64,000 bases of DNA from Notamacropus eugenii (lineage: Eukaryota > Chordata > Mammalia > Diprotodontia > Macropodidae): positions 354,330,660 through 354,394,659 of the forward strand of contig NC_092873.1 in assembly GCF_028372415.1 (NCBI RefSeq), written 5' to 3'. The position numbers were made by a program, and so were the translations under genes. The notes under the pieces are model-generated. The model saw only the letters and a list, made by a program, of their open reading frames with translations. It was not told the origin of the DNA and did no database searches. Below, piece after piece: positions 33,201-41,467 of the stretch (the stretch's first letter is position 1; each line of letters opens with the position of its first letter).

Positions 33201-33990
33201 ACTAGGATTTAAACTCTTCTCCATAGGGGTTGGAGAAAGGGTGCTCCATATATGTAGCGATGTTAATTAATAAATGTCATTTGGGGAGATCATGAGAAAG
33301 AGTGCCAGGGTCAAGAAAAAAAAAAGAGATGTAAGATGACAAGTGAGAAGTCAGGTTTGGGTTAGAATGTAGAGTGCACAGTAGGAAATAACGTAAAAAT
33401 AGGGGATAAAAACTTCTGAAATGAGATTTGTGCCTGGCAGTGAGGTGAAGGAAGCATCAAAAAGGAGAAAAGAGGGGAAGAGTTGTCTGGAGTAAATGGG
33501 AGGATGGGGAAGGGGTAACAATGACCACAGCCATCCTGCTCGGGCCTTATTTCCTCTTAATACTCCCACGAAGAAAGACAGGTGCTGTCTCTGGATCTCG
33601 TGTCTTCCCTCCCTTGAACTTTCTTTCTTCTCAGTCCCAAATCCCTGCTATGTATCCGTCCCCAACGGAGGCTGTCTACAGCTGGTTTGTACGCGGCTGT
33701 CCGAGGGCCGGGGCTGAGTTTTACCTTTCTCTGGGCCCCCAGCGCTTGGTAAACGGCCTGGCACACAGTAGGCGCTTAATAAGGGCAGTCCTCTCTGCCC
33801 TCCTTCCCTTTCTCTCTCTTCGCTCCTGGAAGAGGGGGTTTGGGGTTTGGGCCTCAGTCCCTGGGGCCAAGGTCACTGCCCTTCCCTCTCCCCTCCCCCC
33901 CGCATTCCTCCGTTGCCGTGGTTACTAAGCCCCCTTCCCCCTCCCAGCCCGCCTCGCGCTCACTTCACTCACCAGATCTCCACCTCCCAT
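15865..33990 (-). CDS. CWC25: CWC25, complete gene (10 coding exons, 418 aa)
   Basis: CWC25 (CCDC49) is a nuclear splicing factor that joins the catalytically activated spliceosome after PRP2 remodelling and promotes the first transesterification near the branch helix. Exons, in transcript order: 33973-33990, 30865-31037, 26122-26358, 25161-25230, 22421-22548, 21592-21655, 20899-21089, 20398-20496, 16523-16684 and 15865-15979. They sum to 1257 nt, which is 418 codons plus TGA with no frame break. Protein layout: CIR_N-type coiled N-terminus (about residues 7-50, with SWHPQTLRNVEKVWKAEQKH); conserved Cwc25 block (about 64-165, with EEKLDWMYQGPGG); Lys-rich tract (about 170-192); Arg/Ser-rich variable region (about 255-320); conserved C-terminus ending in EKNFMKR. 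The human protein is about 425 aa from memory; the difference lies mainly in the Arg/Ser-rich exon 7. All introns are GT-AG. PIP4K2B lies downstream on the same strand and C17orf98 upstream. Confidence 0.97.
16523..16684 (-). CDS. CWC25: CWC25 coding exon 9
   Basis: 162 nt, residues 328-380: KLSAEELERKRQEMMENAKW, then REEERLNTLKRHEKE and LDSRDGKFI. A strongly helical, charged and conserved C-terminal segment. The acceptor is GTTCACAG and the donor CA|GTGAGT. Confidence 0.96.
17031..17107. repeat. (TG)n microsatellite in CWC25 intron 8
   Basis: About 77 bp of nearly pure TG dinucleotide with a single TC and one CG interruption. Likely polymorphic. Confidence 0.95.
17424..17560 (+). repeat. 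MIR SINE remnant
   Basis: 'gccagacttggaaccag' and 'accttaggcaaatcacttt' match the MIR 5' and core parts. Confidence 0.55.
17930..18390 (+). repeat. L2 LINE fragment
   Basis: 'agatccaatcagttaccaag', 'tttcaatggctccccattgc' and 'atgaaatacaaagg' are ordered as in L2. Confidence 0.75.
18391..19760 (+). repeat. Long L2 LINE copy hosting a hAT MITE
   Basis: A 1.2-kb L2 remnant from the RT region ('gtgacttcatcagctccatg') through 'tcaaattaaaactcctctgt' to the terminal 'taatagaagcttaataaatg'. Interrupted at 18510-18681 by a DNA transposon. Confidence 0.8.
18510..18681. mobile_element. Foldback hAT-type MITE
   Basis: 172-bp element beginning CAGGGGTGGGGAACC and ending AACCCTG, flanked by 8-bp direct repeats ACCAAGAT (18502-18509) and ACCTAGAT (18682-18689), the hAT target size. 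The two halves are inverted repeats over about 58 bp: 'ctctaggtcctcaagtgc' on one arm faces 'cacctcaggacctagaag' on the other, with a short A-rich loop near 18600-18615. It has no coding capacity. It sits in an L2 inside CWC25 intron 8. The family name is not certain. Confidence 0.85.
19800..19985 (+). repeat. L2 LINE fragment
   Basis: 'ccaggctgttccccatgccc' then 'caggaagccttccctgatcc' is the L2 3' coding end. Confidence 0.7.
20398..20496 (-). CDS. CWC25: CWC25 coding exon 8
   Basis: 99 nt, residues 295-326: HNSKVNRKERGRTKSPSPKK then EGYQRRHAPGYT. The SPSPKKE and YQRRHAPGYT motifs match human. The acceptor is GATTACAG and the donor AG|GTAAGT. Confidence 0.95.
20899..21089 (-). CDS. CWC25: CWC25 coding exon 7 (Arg/Ser-rich, variable)
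   Basis: 191 nt, residues 231-293, starting IKDTDHDRRLSGPLATE and containing VKNHSRSRSASRSPPKY and DTRDRRSWSPKHSR. The NHSRSRS core matches the human protein, but the flanks differ and the exon is a few codons shorter than I recall for human. Low conservation fits a disordered RS-like linker. The donor is GTGAGT. Confidence 0.93.
21592..21655 (-). CDS. CWC25: CWC25 coding exon 6
   Basis: 64 nt: completes an Arg codon and encodes SQKKMASPPPVLPKIPGYGL then Q (residues 210-230). Flanked by a TTTTTAG acceptor and GTAGGT donor. Proline-rich and short. Confidence 0.94.
22421..22548 (-). CDS. CWC25: CWC25 coding exon 5 (lysine-rich tract)
   Basis: 128 nt, residues 167-208: LQMSLEKKE, an almost pure Lys/Glu run, KHKKHKHRSSSSD, then an acidic SEEER segment. 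This is a basic nuclear-type tract, with a donor AG|GTGCGT. If the intron were retained, the frame would run on for about 28 codons before a stop. Confidence 0.95.
22670..22800 (+). repeat. MIR-class SINE fragment
   Basis: 'ctgctgtgtgctgggtacat' followed by 'gccctcaagaaacttcc' is a recurrent therian SINE/L2-derived signature. Confidence 0.45.
22810..23275. other. CWC25 intron 4 segment, nothing recognised
   Basis: No exon and no confident repeat seen. Confidence 0.4.
23284..23510 (+). repeat. Marsupial tRNA-derived SINE
   Basis: Head 'gagcagctagggggtgcagt' with 'agatagagcaccagccctgg' and core 'ctgggcaagtcacttaaccc'. A MIR-like 3' part follows to about 23510. Confidence 0.75.
23625..23996 (+). 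repeat. CR1/L3 LINE 3' end
   Basis: 'cagagccaatagtag'-like text, 'cagcagaggctggacaactg' and 'caattctgtctgatt' follow the conserved CR1/L3 terminus, comparable with the fragment at 6195. Confidence 0.6.
24575..25120 (+). repeat. L2 3' end split by a SINE
   Basis: L2 coding end and 3' UTR finishing 'cagtaggcccttaataaatg'. It is interrupted by a minus-strand SINE at 24763-24902. Confidence 0.75.
24763..24902 (-). repeat. Marsupial tRNA-derived SINE inserted in L2
   Basis: Antisense copy ending in 'ccacctagctgccc' (the SINE head). Flanked by AAACTATCTTG on the left and AAACTACCTTG on the right, a probable 11-bp target duplication with one change. Confidence 0.8.
25161..25230 (-). CDS. CWC25: CWC25 coding exon 4
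   Basis: 70 nt completing an Arg codon and encoding KKEEEKKREVLNNPVKMKKI then KEL (residues 144-166). The CTTTCAG acceptor and GTAAGT donor are both strong. It ends in phase 0. Confidence 0.95.
25231..26121 (-). other. CWC25: CWC25 intron 3, unique-looking
   Basis: 891 bp between exons 3 and 4. No repeat confidently recognised. Confidence 0.5.
26122..26358 (-). CDS. CWC25: CWC25 coding exon 3 (Cwc25 core)
   Basis: 237 nt, residues 65-142: KKEEKLDWMYQGPGGMVNRD, then GRPIDKYVFEK, GLLPGSIFAPSGANSLLDM and REDPLFII. This is the most conserved block of the family and is essentially identical to the human protein as I recall it. The donor CG|GTATTA departs from GTRAGT at positions +4 to +6 and looks weak. 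Confidence 0.96.
26690..26915 (+). repeat. MIR SINE
   Basis: 'gtggagtcaagaagacctat', 'gggcttcagtttcctcatct' and 'gatcctatgagatcctatga' give the full MIR order, ending in a small GATCCTAT tandem. Confidence 0.65.
27224..27249. repeat. (CA)n microsatellite
   Basis: Pure CA run in CWC25 intron 2. Confidence 0.95.
27303..27370. repeat. (GA)n/GGGA purine tract
   Basis: 68 bp of almost pure purine, GGGA-type then GA-type, 50 bp from the CA run. Confidence 0.95.
27430..27765 (-). repeat. L2 fragment, antisense
   Basis: 'catgttgggtttgaagtgac' is the antisense form of an L2 ORF segment; flanking purine-rich text agrees. Confidence 0.5.
27770..28730. other. CWC25 intron 2 segment, nothing recognised
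   Basis: AT-rich; no exon or clear repeat. Confidence 0.4.
28735..28925 (+). repeat. MIR SINE
   Basis: 'gagtcagaagacctgaattc', 'actcagttttctcatgtgta' and 'aactagatggcctctgtggt' give a near-complete MIR. Confidence 0.65.
28930..29427 (+). repeat. L2 3' half
   Basis: 'tcactctcctgcttcaggag' onward to 'gcacatagtaagcacttgat' and 'aaatgtttactg', ordered as in L2. Confidence 0.75.
29430..30000. other. CWC25 intron 2 segment, nothing recognised
   Basis: Short frames only; no repeat identified with confidence. Confidence 0.35.
30003..30640 (+). repeat. L1 3' end, old
   Basis: 'tggttcaaccattccagaaa', 'acaaaaatatttatcgcag', 'gaatcgggaagtggctgaac' and 'gaatagtattgtactctt' follow L1 ORF2 end and 3' UTR. 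More diverged than the copies at 53.5 and 56.2 kb. Confidence 0.8.
30865..31037 (-). CDS. CWC25: CWC25 coding exon 2 (CIR_N domain)
   Basis: 173 nt, residues 7-63 plus two bases. It encodes NLKKSWHPQTLRNVEKVWK followed by a long charged helix through RYAEDVGAV, the CIR_N-type N-terminal domain. The acceptor is CTCCACAG and the donor AA|GTGAGT. Confidence 0.96.
31100..32035 (+). repeat. L2 LINE, long 3' portion
   Basis: About 0.9 kb: 'cacaagcatctcaaattcaa', 'tccaatcacttgccaaatct', 'gtaatgaaatataaagtctt', 'cacaacctgtccccttcctg', 'caggaagcccttcttgg' and terminal 'taataaatgctc'. Confidence 0.8.
32040..33185. other. CWC25 intron 1 segment
   Basis: Contains a MIR-class scrap near 32250-32335 ('caacaaacacttattaaata') and otherwise no recognised element. 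Confidence 0.4.
33190..33500 (-). repeat. L2 fragment, antisense (probable)
   Basis: 'tttgggttagaatgtagagt' then 'gcacagtaggaaataacg' resembles antisense L2. Confidence 0.4.
33735..33790 (+). repeat. L2 3' tail at the CWC25 CpG island edge
   Basis: 'cccccagcgcttggtaaacg' followed by 'gcctggcacacagtaggcgc' is an L2 terminus with unusually many preserved CpGs, within 200 bp of exon 1. Confidence 0.65.
33973..33990 (-). CDS. CWC25: CWC25 coding exon 1 (MGGGDL)
   Basis: 18 coding nt giving MGGGDL, then a GTGAGT donor. The ATG has A at -3 and G at +4, a strong Kozak context. Only six codons lie in this exon, so gene finders often miss it. It sits inside the CpG island. Confidence 0.95.
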
Positions 33991-34250
33991 GATGGCCTGC
34001 TCTTCTTCTTTCGGGGAAGGTTCGCCACCGCTCCCAGAGCCGGGAAAGAGGAGACTGTAGATAGAGCGACAGCCCCAAACACCTTCCCCGCACCGCCGCC
34101 GCGGCCGCTGTCTCTATCACCGCGTCCAGAGCGCCACTTCCGGGAGTGCGTCATCAGGCTGCGATGGCGGAGCGAACTAGCGAGGGGCGGGGGGAGTGAG
34201 GGGAATGAGTCACGGCGCACTTGTTTTACGTCATACTGGCCACCAACCCG
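33991..34250 (-). promoter_or_regulatory. CWC25 CpG-island promoter
   Basis: CpG-rich, TATA-less sequence directly upstream of the CWC25 ATG. Visible motifs are an ETS site (CCGGAAGT on the minus strand, 34136-34143), a TGACGCAC CRE-like site overlapping 34146-34155, an AP-1 TGAGTCA at 34206-34212 and a TTACGTCA CRE at 34226-34233. ETS plus CRE pairs are common in housekeeping promoters of RNA-processing genes. The start site is probably near 34050-34150, by inference. Confidence 0.65.
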
Positions 34251-34589
34251 CCCCCTCCCCTTTTCTTTTGTCACCGTTCTTACCCTAGCTGTCGCCCCCA
34301 TTGCATTCTGGTCTTTGTGGCCCTGGGTATCAGGGCCAACCCACACCCTTCATTCCGTTATCATAGCATGTCATTACCCAGTTATGATCAGAAAGTATGA
34401 TGTCCCAAAATTGTGTCCCTACCCCAGGGGACCCCCCCTTCCTCCCTTATGACAGCTCCGTGAAGTCACGCATCATACTGGTGCCTTCCTGGTGAGGCTA
34501 TCGCCAATTCTATCTCCATCTTGTTCGGCCATAAGCGATTTGCATTTTGTCTCCCTGGTTCGATTCCGGCTTCTGAGCTTGAGATCAGG

Positions 34590-34670
34590 GACCGTTTCCC
34601 CTGCTTTGTGTCCTTGGGCTTGTTAGCCCGGTGCCTGGCACGTAGATGTCCACTGGCTGGCTTATTACCT
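34590..34670 (+). repeat. L2 3' tail fragment
   Basis: 'ttagcccggtgcctggcacg' is an L2 terminal motif. Confidence 0.5.
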
Positions 34671-34959
34671 CCTAGAGTGAGGACCTAATTCAAGTTCGGG
34701 GTTTTTTGTTTGTTTAATCCGTAAAGATCCTTCCCGTTCCTGAAAACCAGACAAGTCTTTTTTAAAACAGTGCCTAGCTCCTCTAGCTTCCCAGGGGAAA
34801 ATTTGATGGATAATGTGAGGTGAATGCAGGTGAAGAGGTCCATATGACACCCAGACAATGAATTACAGGTGATCAGGGGGAGAGTAGTGCCCCCAATAAT
34901 AATAGGGAAACTGGGAAGAAGGGGTGGCTTTGGTGGAAAGATAATCAATTCTGCTTAGG

Positions 34960-35275
34960 CACCTTGAATTGGGGATGATTATGTGATCTCCAGTTCAAGA
35001 TATCCAAAAAGAATAGGTCAAGTGAGACTAGAGAACAGGGGAAAGGGCTGTGATGGGAGATGATGATGAACAGATGTGAGAATTGTCTGCATAGAAATGA
35101 TAACTAAATATATTGGAGATGATGAGATTATCAAGTGAGATAACGCAGAGGGAGAAGAGGGTTCAGGACAGACCCTTGGGGGATACACCCACAGTTAGTG
35201 GCTATAACCTGGTTGAAAATCTAGCAAAGGAGTCAAGGGGAAAACCAGGAAAGAGCAGTCACCTTTAGAGAAGAG
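34960..35275 (-). repeat. L2 LINE, antisense
   Basis: 'tgtctgcatagaaatgataa', 'tatcaagtgagataacgcag' and 'gacccttgggggatacaccc' are antisense to the L2 RT region. Confidence 0.7.
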
Positions 35276-35279
35276 AGTA

Positions 35280-36220
35280 TCCCAATCTCTTAAATAGGTT
35301 TAAATAAACATCAGAGTTACTGATTGCAATTTATTAACAAAGTAACAAATAACTCAAAGACATAAGTGACTATTTACAATGTCTTAGCTGTGAGAAAAAT
35401 TATGGCTGTCACCATCCCTTTATAACTGCTGACTTTGCAATTGTCATCACAAGGTTTCATTTCCACCATTCAATTCACACAGAATACCAATTCTTTTCGA
35501 GAATTTTTGTCACCCGCTTGGCAAGATTAGGATTCAGGATCCAGGAAAGAAGTTGTCTTCATTCCCTTTCTCTGTGTCTTCTCAGTTTCTCTCAAGTTAA
35601 TCACTTTGAACAGTCTTTCCAAAATGACCATCAAAGTATTCTAAAGAGTCTTAGAGATACATAGTATCATTCTCTTCCCTTTGTGGGAGAGACTTTTAAA
35701 TCAAGAGCTATATGGAGTGTTGAGGGAGGACTAGCATCCTTGAGACCTTGCTGAACACTTTTCAGGGCTACTCATCTACCTTTGGTGTTCACCTCCATCC
35801 ACTGCATGTGCAGTGACCACATCCTGACAAACCTCAGCAGACTAGCTAAACCAGGTGGAGGGTGCATTCTTGTTGTTCATGTTTCATTTCTGAAGTGCAC
35901 CAGTGACATCATGGATGATGTCTGATTTGAGCATGAATTGTTTTTGAGTAAGAGTTGTGCAAAGTCATCAGCCTCACTCTTTCTGAGTCACTGAAGTTCA
36001 GCGACAGGACAAAAGTCAATAAGACTGAAGATAGCCCAGGATGCAGTGGATCACCTTGGCATTTTTAAGGCCTGACCAAGGTCTAAAGGCTCCATGGTCC
36101 CTGTTTCAGCTACCTTCACAGCTGTTTAACAAACTGCCCTCATTTGCCTATTCTGCTGAAGAAAGTCCTCTCATGTTTGTGGTAAATATCCCCCTAACTC
36201 ACTGACAAGTTTTAGGCCTG
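35280..36220. other. Unidentified intergenic sequence
   Basis: No exon recognised. The 35980-36220 part reads like a moderately diverged repeat ('gcccaggatgcagtggatca', 'aaggcctgaccaaggtctaa'), but I cannot place its family. Confidence 0.3.
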
Positions 36221-36224
36221 TCAG

Positions 36225-36570
36225 TTACCTTCAACCTGAATTAGCCCATCTGCTGAGATGGTTTACCAGCTGGCTCCAAGAAACTGTAGCACTACTTTCT
36301 CACCTTCCATACATTTTTTACCCTCTTGAAATCTGACCTCATCACTAAAATAAAACTATTCTCCAAAGTTACCAGTGTTTTTTAATGACCAAATCTGAGT
36401 ATCTTTTTCAGCCTTTATCCTTCTTGACCCTTCTGCAGCATTTGACACTGTTAACCACCTCCTAGATACTCAAAAATGAGTTTTTGTCACACTGCTTTCT
36501 CCTAATTCACCTCCAATATGTTTGGCTATCCCTTCTTAGTTTCTTTTGCTGGATTCATGTCCCACCTATC
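36225..36570 (+). repeat. L2 LINE fragment
   Basis: 'ctccaaagttaccagtgttt' and 'gcagcatttgacactgttaa' then 'ccacctcctagatactc' are L2 RT-region sequence, broken off by the LTR-like block that follows. Confidence 0.7.
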
Positions 36571-36574
36571 AACC

Positions 36575-37000
36575 AGAACAGGCTAAAGACAGAAGAGTCA
36601 GGACACAAAACAGAAATTTAATTAATTTCAGAATGGGGAAAATCACATATGCATATGGAAGCCCCCCTCCTAAGAAGGAGGGCTTACTATACTGGACTAA
36701 AGGCAGATCTTATATCCTGGACTAGACCATGACAAAATCATTTTTAGGTCTTGTGTTACTGTTCTCACCAGCCCTGTGGGAATAACATTGTCTCAAATCT
36801 TGGAGGTCATGCCCACCCTTCAGGGCACAGAACCAGAGTTCTGTAATAGAATCAGGAGTGTAGTACCTGTCAGTGACAAGGAACAGGGATTGTGAATATG
36901 TGATGGATGACTCTGGGAATTAGGGGAAGTTAAATCCCTCAGTGAACACCTGGTGCTGGTCCAAGCAATTTGTCAGTGATATCATCCTGAGTACAAAGGA
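36575..37000 (-). mobile_element. Probable solo LTR fossil (endogenous retroelement)
   Basis: An approximately 0.4-kb block resembling 41775-42420 in part: both share 'accagagttctgt' and a 'tttaattaatt' segment in the same orientation. Length and A/T-rich poly(A)-like segment fit an LTR on the minus strand. No internal retroviral region is seen. Old, and family not assigned. Confidence 0.4.
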
Positions 37001-37204
37001 TTGTTGTTATGCCAGGTTCAGGACATAGCCTGCTTGCTGGACCTTAGCTCTGTGAAACAGAGTATCAATATTTTGACACAGCCATTATTCTGGGTGAACC
37101 CTAAGACTCTGTCATCTTCTCTCCCTGCCTTTTTACTTTCTATTATTTTAGATCTAGATCTAAATATGGTAAAAATATATAATGTATTTATATACATATA
37201 CATT

Positions 37205-37234
37205 ATCTGTCTATCTATCAATCTATCTGTCTAT

Positions 37235-37284
<50 letters not shown>
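37205..37284. repeat. (ATCT)n microsatellite
   Basis: Tetranucleotide run, interrupted on its left side and pure on its right. Confidence 0.95.
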
Positions 37285-37285
<1 letters not shown>

Positions 37286-37289
37286 CCTC

Positions 37290-38760
37290 TGGGTTACCTA
37301 CAATGCATAGAGCACCTAAATTTTTTTCAAGGATTCCCTGTACTACATAGGAAATTCCAAATGGCTGTCCAGACAAAAAATTTTTAATGGGTTCCTACAA
37401 TACATAAGATACCCAAAATTTCCCCAATGGACCCCAGCAACATAGAGGACATTCCAAATGGAAGTCCAAACTCATCCCCTCAATAGGACAAAGCAGGCTA
37501 ACTTAAAAAGAAATCAAAATCATACAAGTTCAGAAGAAACATGGGGCTTCCAGAAAGGGATTAAACCTTTGGGGTTGATTTCTGGGGGTTTCCAGAAAAA
37601 AAGCCAATCTTTACCTTAATGAACCTGCAGTTCATTAGGATGTCAGACAAGTTAGGCAAAATCATACCATCACAGGGCAAGCAGTCTAGATCTGCTCAAG
37701 TAAAGTCAAACACCAGTTACTATAGATGATCTCCTATAGTGTGCTCTAAACAAATTATGAGGTATTAGTGCTACCAGTGTAGTAAGACAACATCTGCTGC
37801 TAGACCTATTTGTTCTGAGGTACTTAACTCCCTTCTTTCCACTAAAAGACTTCTTACACTGATTTTAGTCCTGGATTAGGACACTTTTTTTTTTTTTTTG
37901 CATTCTCTGCTTCTTTGTGATCCTACCCTAAAAAACTCATAAAATGTAAATCAGCTACATGGCAGCAATTTATTTCCTCCACAAAAAAGAAATGTTAGCA
38001 AAAATAACTCACAAGTGTGGATTGACAAAAATAAACATCATAAATATGAAGGAGTAACATAACTATTATTACAATCTCGTAGGAGATTGATGCTTAGAAC
38101 ACCAAAACATGATGCATTTTGTGGAACTGATAAATTGGCATTTCACCTTCACCTCAGCTTTTATCTGTCCCAACAATCCCTCCAGGTACATATCTTGTAG
38201 TGAAACAGGTCAGAGGTTAGGCTCATCCTTCTCCTAATGGTCATCTTCTTCAAGAAGACTTATAATAATTGCAGGGAGTACCCAAAGTGCAACTGACCCC
38301 AAATGAGGACTCTGGAGCTTCTAGCTTCTTGAGTTTACAAGGCTTCCTCTAAGGCTGGAAACATCTAACCCAGGATTGTTGTTCTATCATCTGTACTCAA
38401 GAAAGAAACACAAAGCTCTTGAGATCTAATTTCAAGCTCACACTGCCAAATGTGAAAGTGTACTATTTCTCGTGATATGGGAAGAGATCAAACTGCTTCT
38501 CCCATATCCTCCAGGGAAAGATTAGAAGAGTCTTAGCAGACTTGGGAGACTGGAAGTATGAGAGCCTAGAGGGTAGAGTGTCTCTCTGAGTGGGCCACTC
38601 CTCCTGGCCTAGTCCCAATTCTCTCTGACACAAAGCTTTCTTTTCTAGGTGGAATATAAAGAGCATAATATGCCACTTGGATTGTCTTCTGTTTAATCCT
38701 GATTCTGCCCAAGCCTGGGAGGAGATGGGGGTGATTTAAAATGGGACTTGGATATATACT
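37290..38760. other. Intergenic sequence, nothing recognised
   Basis: No gene, RNA or repeat that I can support, apart from a T run near 37887. Confidence 0.35.
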
Positions 38761-38761
38761 G

Positions 38762-39012
38762 CTGTTGTTCAGTCATCTCAGTCATGTCTGATTCTCTGTG
38801 TCCCTGGGGTTTTCTTGGCAAAGGTATTGACATAGTCTGCCATTTCCTTCTCCAGTTAATTTTCCAAATGAGCAAACAGCCTAATAGGGTTAAGTGACTG
38901 ACCTAGGGTCACACAGCTAGAAAGTGTCTGAGATCAGATTTGAATTCTGGGAGAAGAGTCTTCTTGACTAGGCCCGGAACTCTTCACCACTTTGCCACCT
39001 TGCTGCTCTGCT
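38762..39012 (-). repeat. Full-length marsupial tRNA-derived SINE
   Basis: Begins 'gctgttgttcagtcatctca', passes 'ttttcttggcaaaggtattg' and 'ggtcacacagctagaaagtg', and ends near 'tgccaccttgctgctc', the antisense of the SINE head. Confidence 0.85.
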
Positions 39013-39312
39013 ACAGGGTATATTAACTAACAAGGTACCTTTTCAGTAATCTTGAGGTTGGACAAGCCTCTTACAAAATAATGATTGCAAATGGTCTAAT
39101 CCTCACCATGCTAGTTAGGCTGGTTTTTCCATTAAAGCAAGGATTTGTGGTTAAAGAATTTTGGTATTGCTGCCATTAAAGGATAGAGTTTACAGAATTT
39201 AGCTGAGAAATCAAACTTTAGCTCAGGTTTGTGATAGAATAATTTCTGGCTCAGCTTTATTATCCCTATTTAATTAAGCTGAAACATCAATGACAGCCCT
39301 ACTGCTATCTGG

Positions 39313-39528
39313 TCAGTTCCTGCTATCTGTTTGCAAAATTCCAGCTTGAGATATAAGCAATAGCTCCAGTATTTGCTCATCAGATTTATCTAATGTAGAT
39401 CTTCCCCTTCTGCTATAGGTTCTTTGATGTGTAAATCTTTGCCTTCCCCTTTGCCCTCTGTAAAAATTCCAATTGTATCCATCCTGCCTTGTCCTATATG
39501 TTTTTGGAAAATGGTACTTGTGGCTCAT
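39313..39528 (-). other. Unassigned 71-codon frame, Arg/aromatic-rich
   Basis: A minus-strand frame starting MSHKYHFPKTYRTRQDGYNW and including RGQRGRQRFTHQRTYSRRGR. I recognise no family. It has no splice context, promoter or CpG support and lies in repeat-rich DNA, so it may be a piece of a mobile element or chance. It contains the 40-bp segment repeated at 40556-40595. Confidence 0.2.
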
Positions 39529-39559
39529 TGATTTTTGTGTTCAGAAGGACTGTGTTCCA

Positions 39560-39708
39560 TGAACCTATATCAAATTGCTTCTTTTCTGAATGAGGAAGTG
39601 GGTGGGGAGGAAAGGAGAAAATTTGGAACTCAAAATTTTAATTTAAAAAAATGTTTTAAATTATTTTTACATGTAATTGGGGAAAAATAAAGTACTAAGT
39701 ATTTTTAA
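39560..39708 (+). repeat. Very short 5'-truncated L1 insertion with TSD
   Basis: About 150 bp of L1 3' UTR ('gaaaatttggaactcaaaat', 'tttacatgtaattgggga') flanked by 15-bp direct repeats AAGGACTGTGTTCCA (39545-39559) and AAGGACTGTGCTCCA (39709-39723), one difference. A clean retrotransposition footprint. Confidence 0.9.
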
Positions 39709-39723
39709 AAGGACTGTGCTCCA

Positions 39724-41200
39724 AACATATAATAATTTGGTTATTAATGTCTCCCTGTGTTGATAAACATATTTGGCAAAAATATCTACTTATTTTACTA
39801 AATATTTTTATATCAGATTCTCAATCATTTTTTTTTTAGTATTCTAGACCGTTTGAGCAGTCTGGTGAAGTTATGGACACCTCAGAATAATGTTTTTAAA
39901 TGCATAAAATACATAGGAGTGCAAAGAAAATCAATTATATTGAAATAGTTATCACAATATTTTTTAAAAGATTCATAGGCCTCAAGTTAAGAATCCCTGC
40001 TTTCAAGATATTGAAACTGTTCTTAATATTTGATTGACTCAATGAACTAAGAATCTACCCATATTGATACCTTAAGCTTCACAGCATAGACTGGCAGGAT
40101 GAACAAGACTGGGATGCTGTGTTGCACTGAATCAATACTTTATCCCAGATGAACATCTTTCCCTGCTATGGCTCAGTAAACTTCCTTTTGTTAACTTTTA
40201 TGGATTATGAAAGTCTCATTTCCTTCCAATATTGGACCTAAACTACCAAGGGAAACCAGCCTGAATGAGACTCAGTTTGTTACCCCTTCCCAATCCCTTG
40301 AGGCTGCTCTCAGCTACCCACAGGACATCTTAGTTGGACATTCTTCCTGTGCTTTATTGATTCATTCATGCATCCAATAAGCATTCATTCAGGCTTACCA
40401 TGCACTAAGAACTCTGCTAGGTGCTAGGAAACCAAAGGCAAAGATGAAAAAAGGCACATCTCTCAAGAAGCTTACATTTTATTGAAGGAATACAGTAGAG
40501 ACATAGATAAAGCACCTCCTCTGGGACACCCCTCCCAATTCACACTTGAAGCTACTTATCTAATGTAGATGTTCCCCTTCTGATATAGGTTCTTTCTAGT
40601 AGAGATGAACACATGTACCGACATGGCCAGGGCAACTCAAACCTCTGGGCTTCAGAACCCTGATGTCCTCTTTTTCTCTTGGCATCCTCCTATGACTCCT
40701 CCTGGATCCACTGAGCAATTTATTCTGCTTGGATTCCCAGACCTTCCTCTCTCTGCCAGGTATGGCATCTCTTACAGCATAAACAAGTCACCCTGCTACA
40801 AGAAAGAGAAATCCCCTCCTTCCCCCTCCCGCTTCTCTCCCCAAAGAGGAGCAAGGGAAAAGACAAAAAGAACAATTCTCTCATTAAGAGCTGGGTTCTT
40901 TCTCCATCACTGACTTCATTCTTGGCTACCAGAGAGGAGTCCCTCAAATAACAAAGTTTCTCCTGATTTCAGAGCTGGCAAGCTTGCCTTTTTACAGACC
41001 ACCAGCCTATCTGAGACATAGTCTATGAAAATTTCCTCCCAATGTTCTGCATTCCTTCTTTTCTTGGCTACATAGATTTTATTTATACAAGAATATTTTA
41101 ATTTAAAATAATCAAAATTATCCACCACTTCAACAATCCTCTCACCTTATAGTTTAAGATCTTATACTACTGAATCCTTTACATCTTTTTTCCATGATTT
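39724..41200. other. Intergenic sequence, mostly unassigned
   Basis: Contains a MIR-class fragment near 40350-40480 ('ctctgctaggtgctagg') and the second member of a 40-bp repeat pair (40556-40595). No gene recognised. Confidence 0.35.
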
Positions 41201-41204
41201 CTTT

Positions 41205-41427
41205 GAAGGGACTGGGTTGTAACATTGCTGTGGTATAGTAAATGATGAACTGGTTGATATAGAAAAGCATGAAAAGACTTGGACTTATGAAGAAAGATGC
41301 TAGTCACCTTCTGAGAAACAGATGACAAGTAGAAATAAGCATAATATGGTCTTACATATATATGTATGTTTATAGATATTTGTATATGTGTGTATATATG
41401 TACATAGATGTGTGTGTACATACATAC

Positions 41428-41467
<40 letters not shown>

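Noticed and set aside
33847-34452. 201-codon plus-strand frame over the CWC25 promoter
   Set aside because: Low stop-codon density from GC-rich sequence; no recognisable protein and it overlaps promoter motifs.
37205-37284. CRISPR-like regular repetition
   Set aside because: Simple ATCT microsatellite without spacers, in a mammalian genome.
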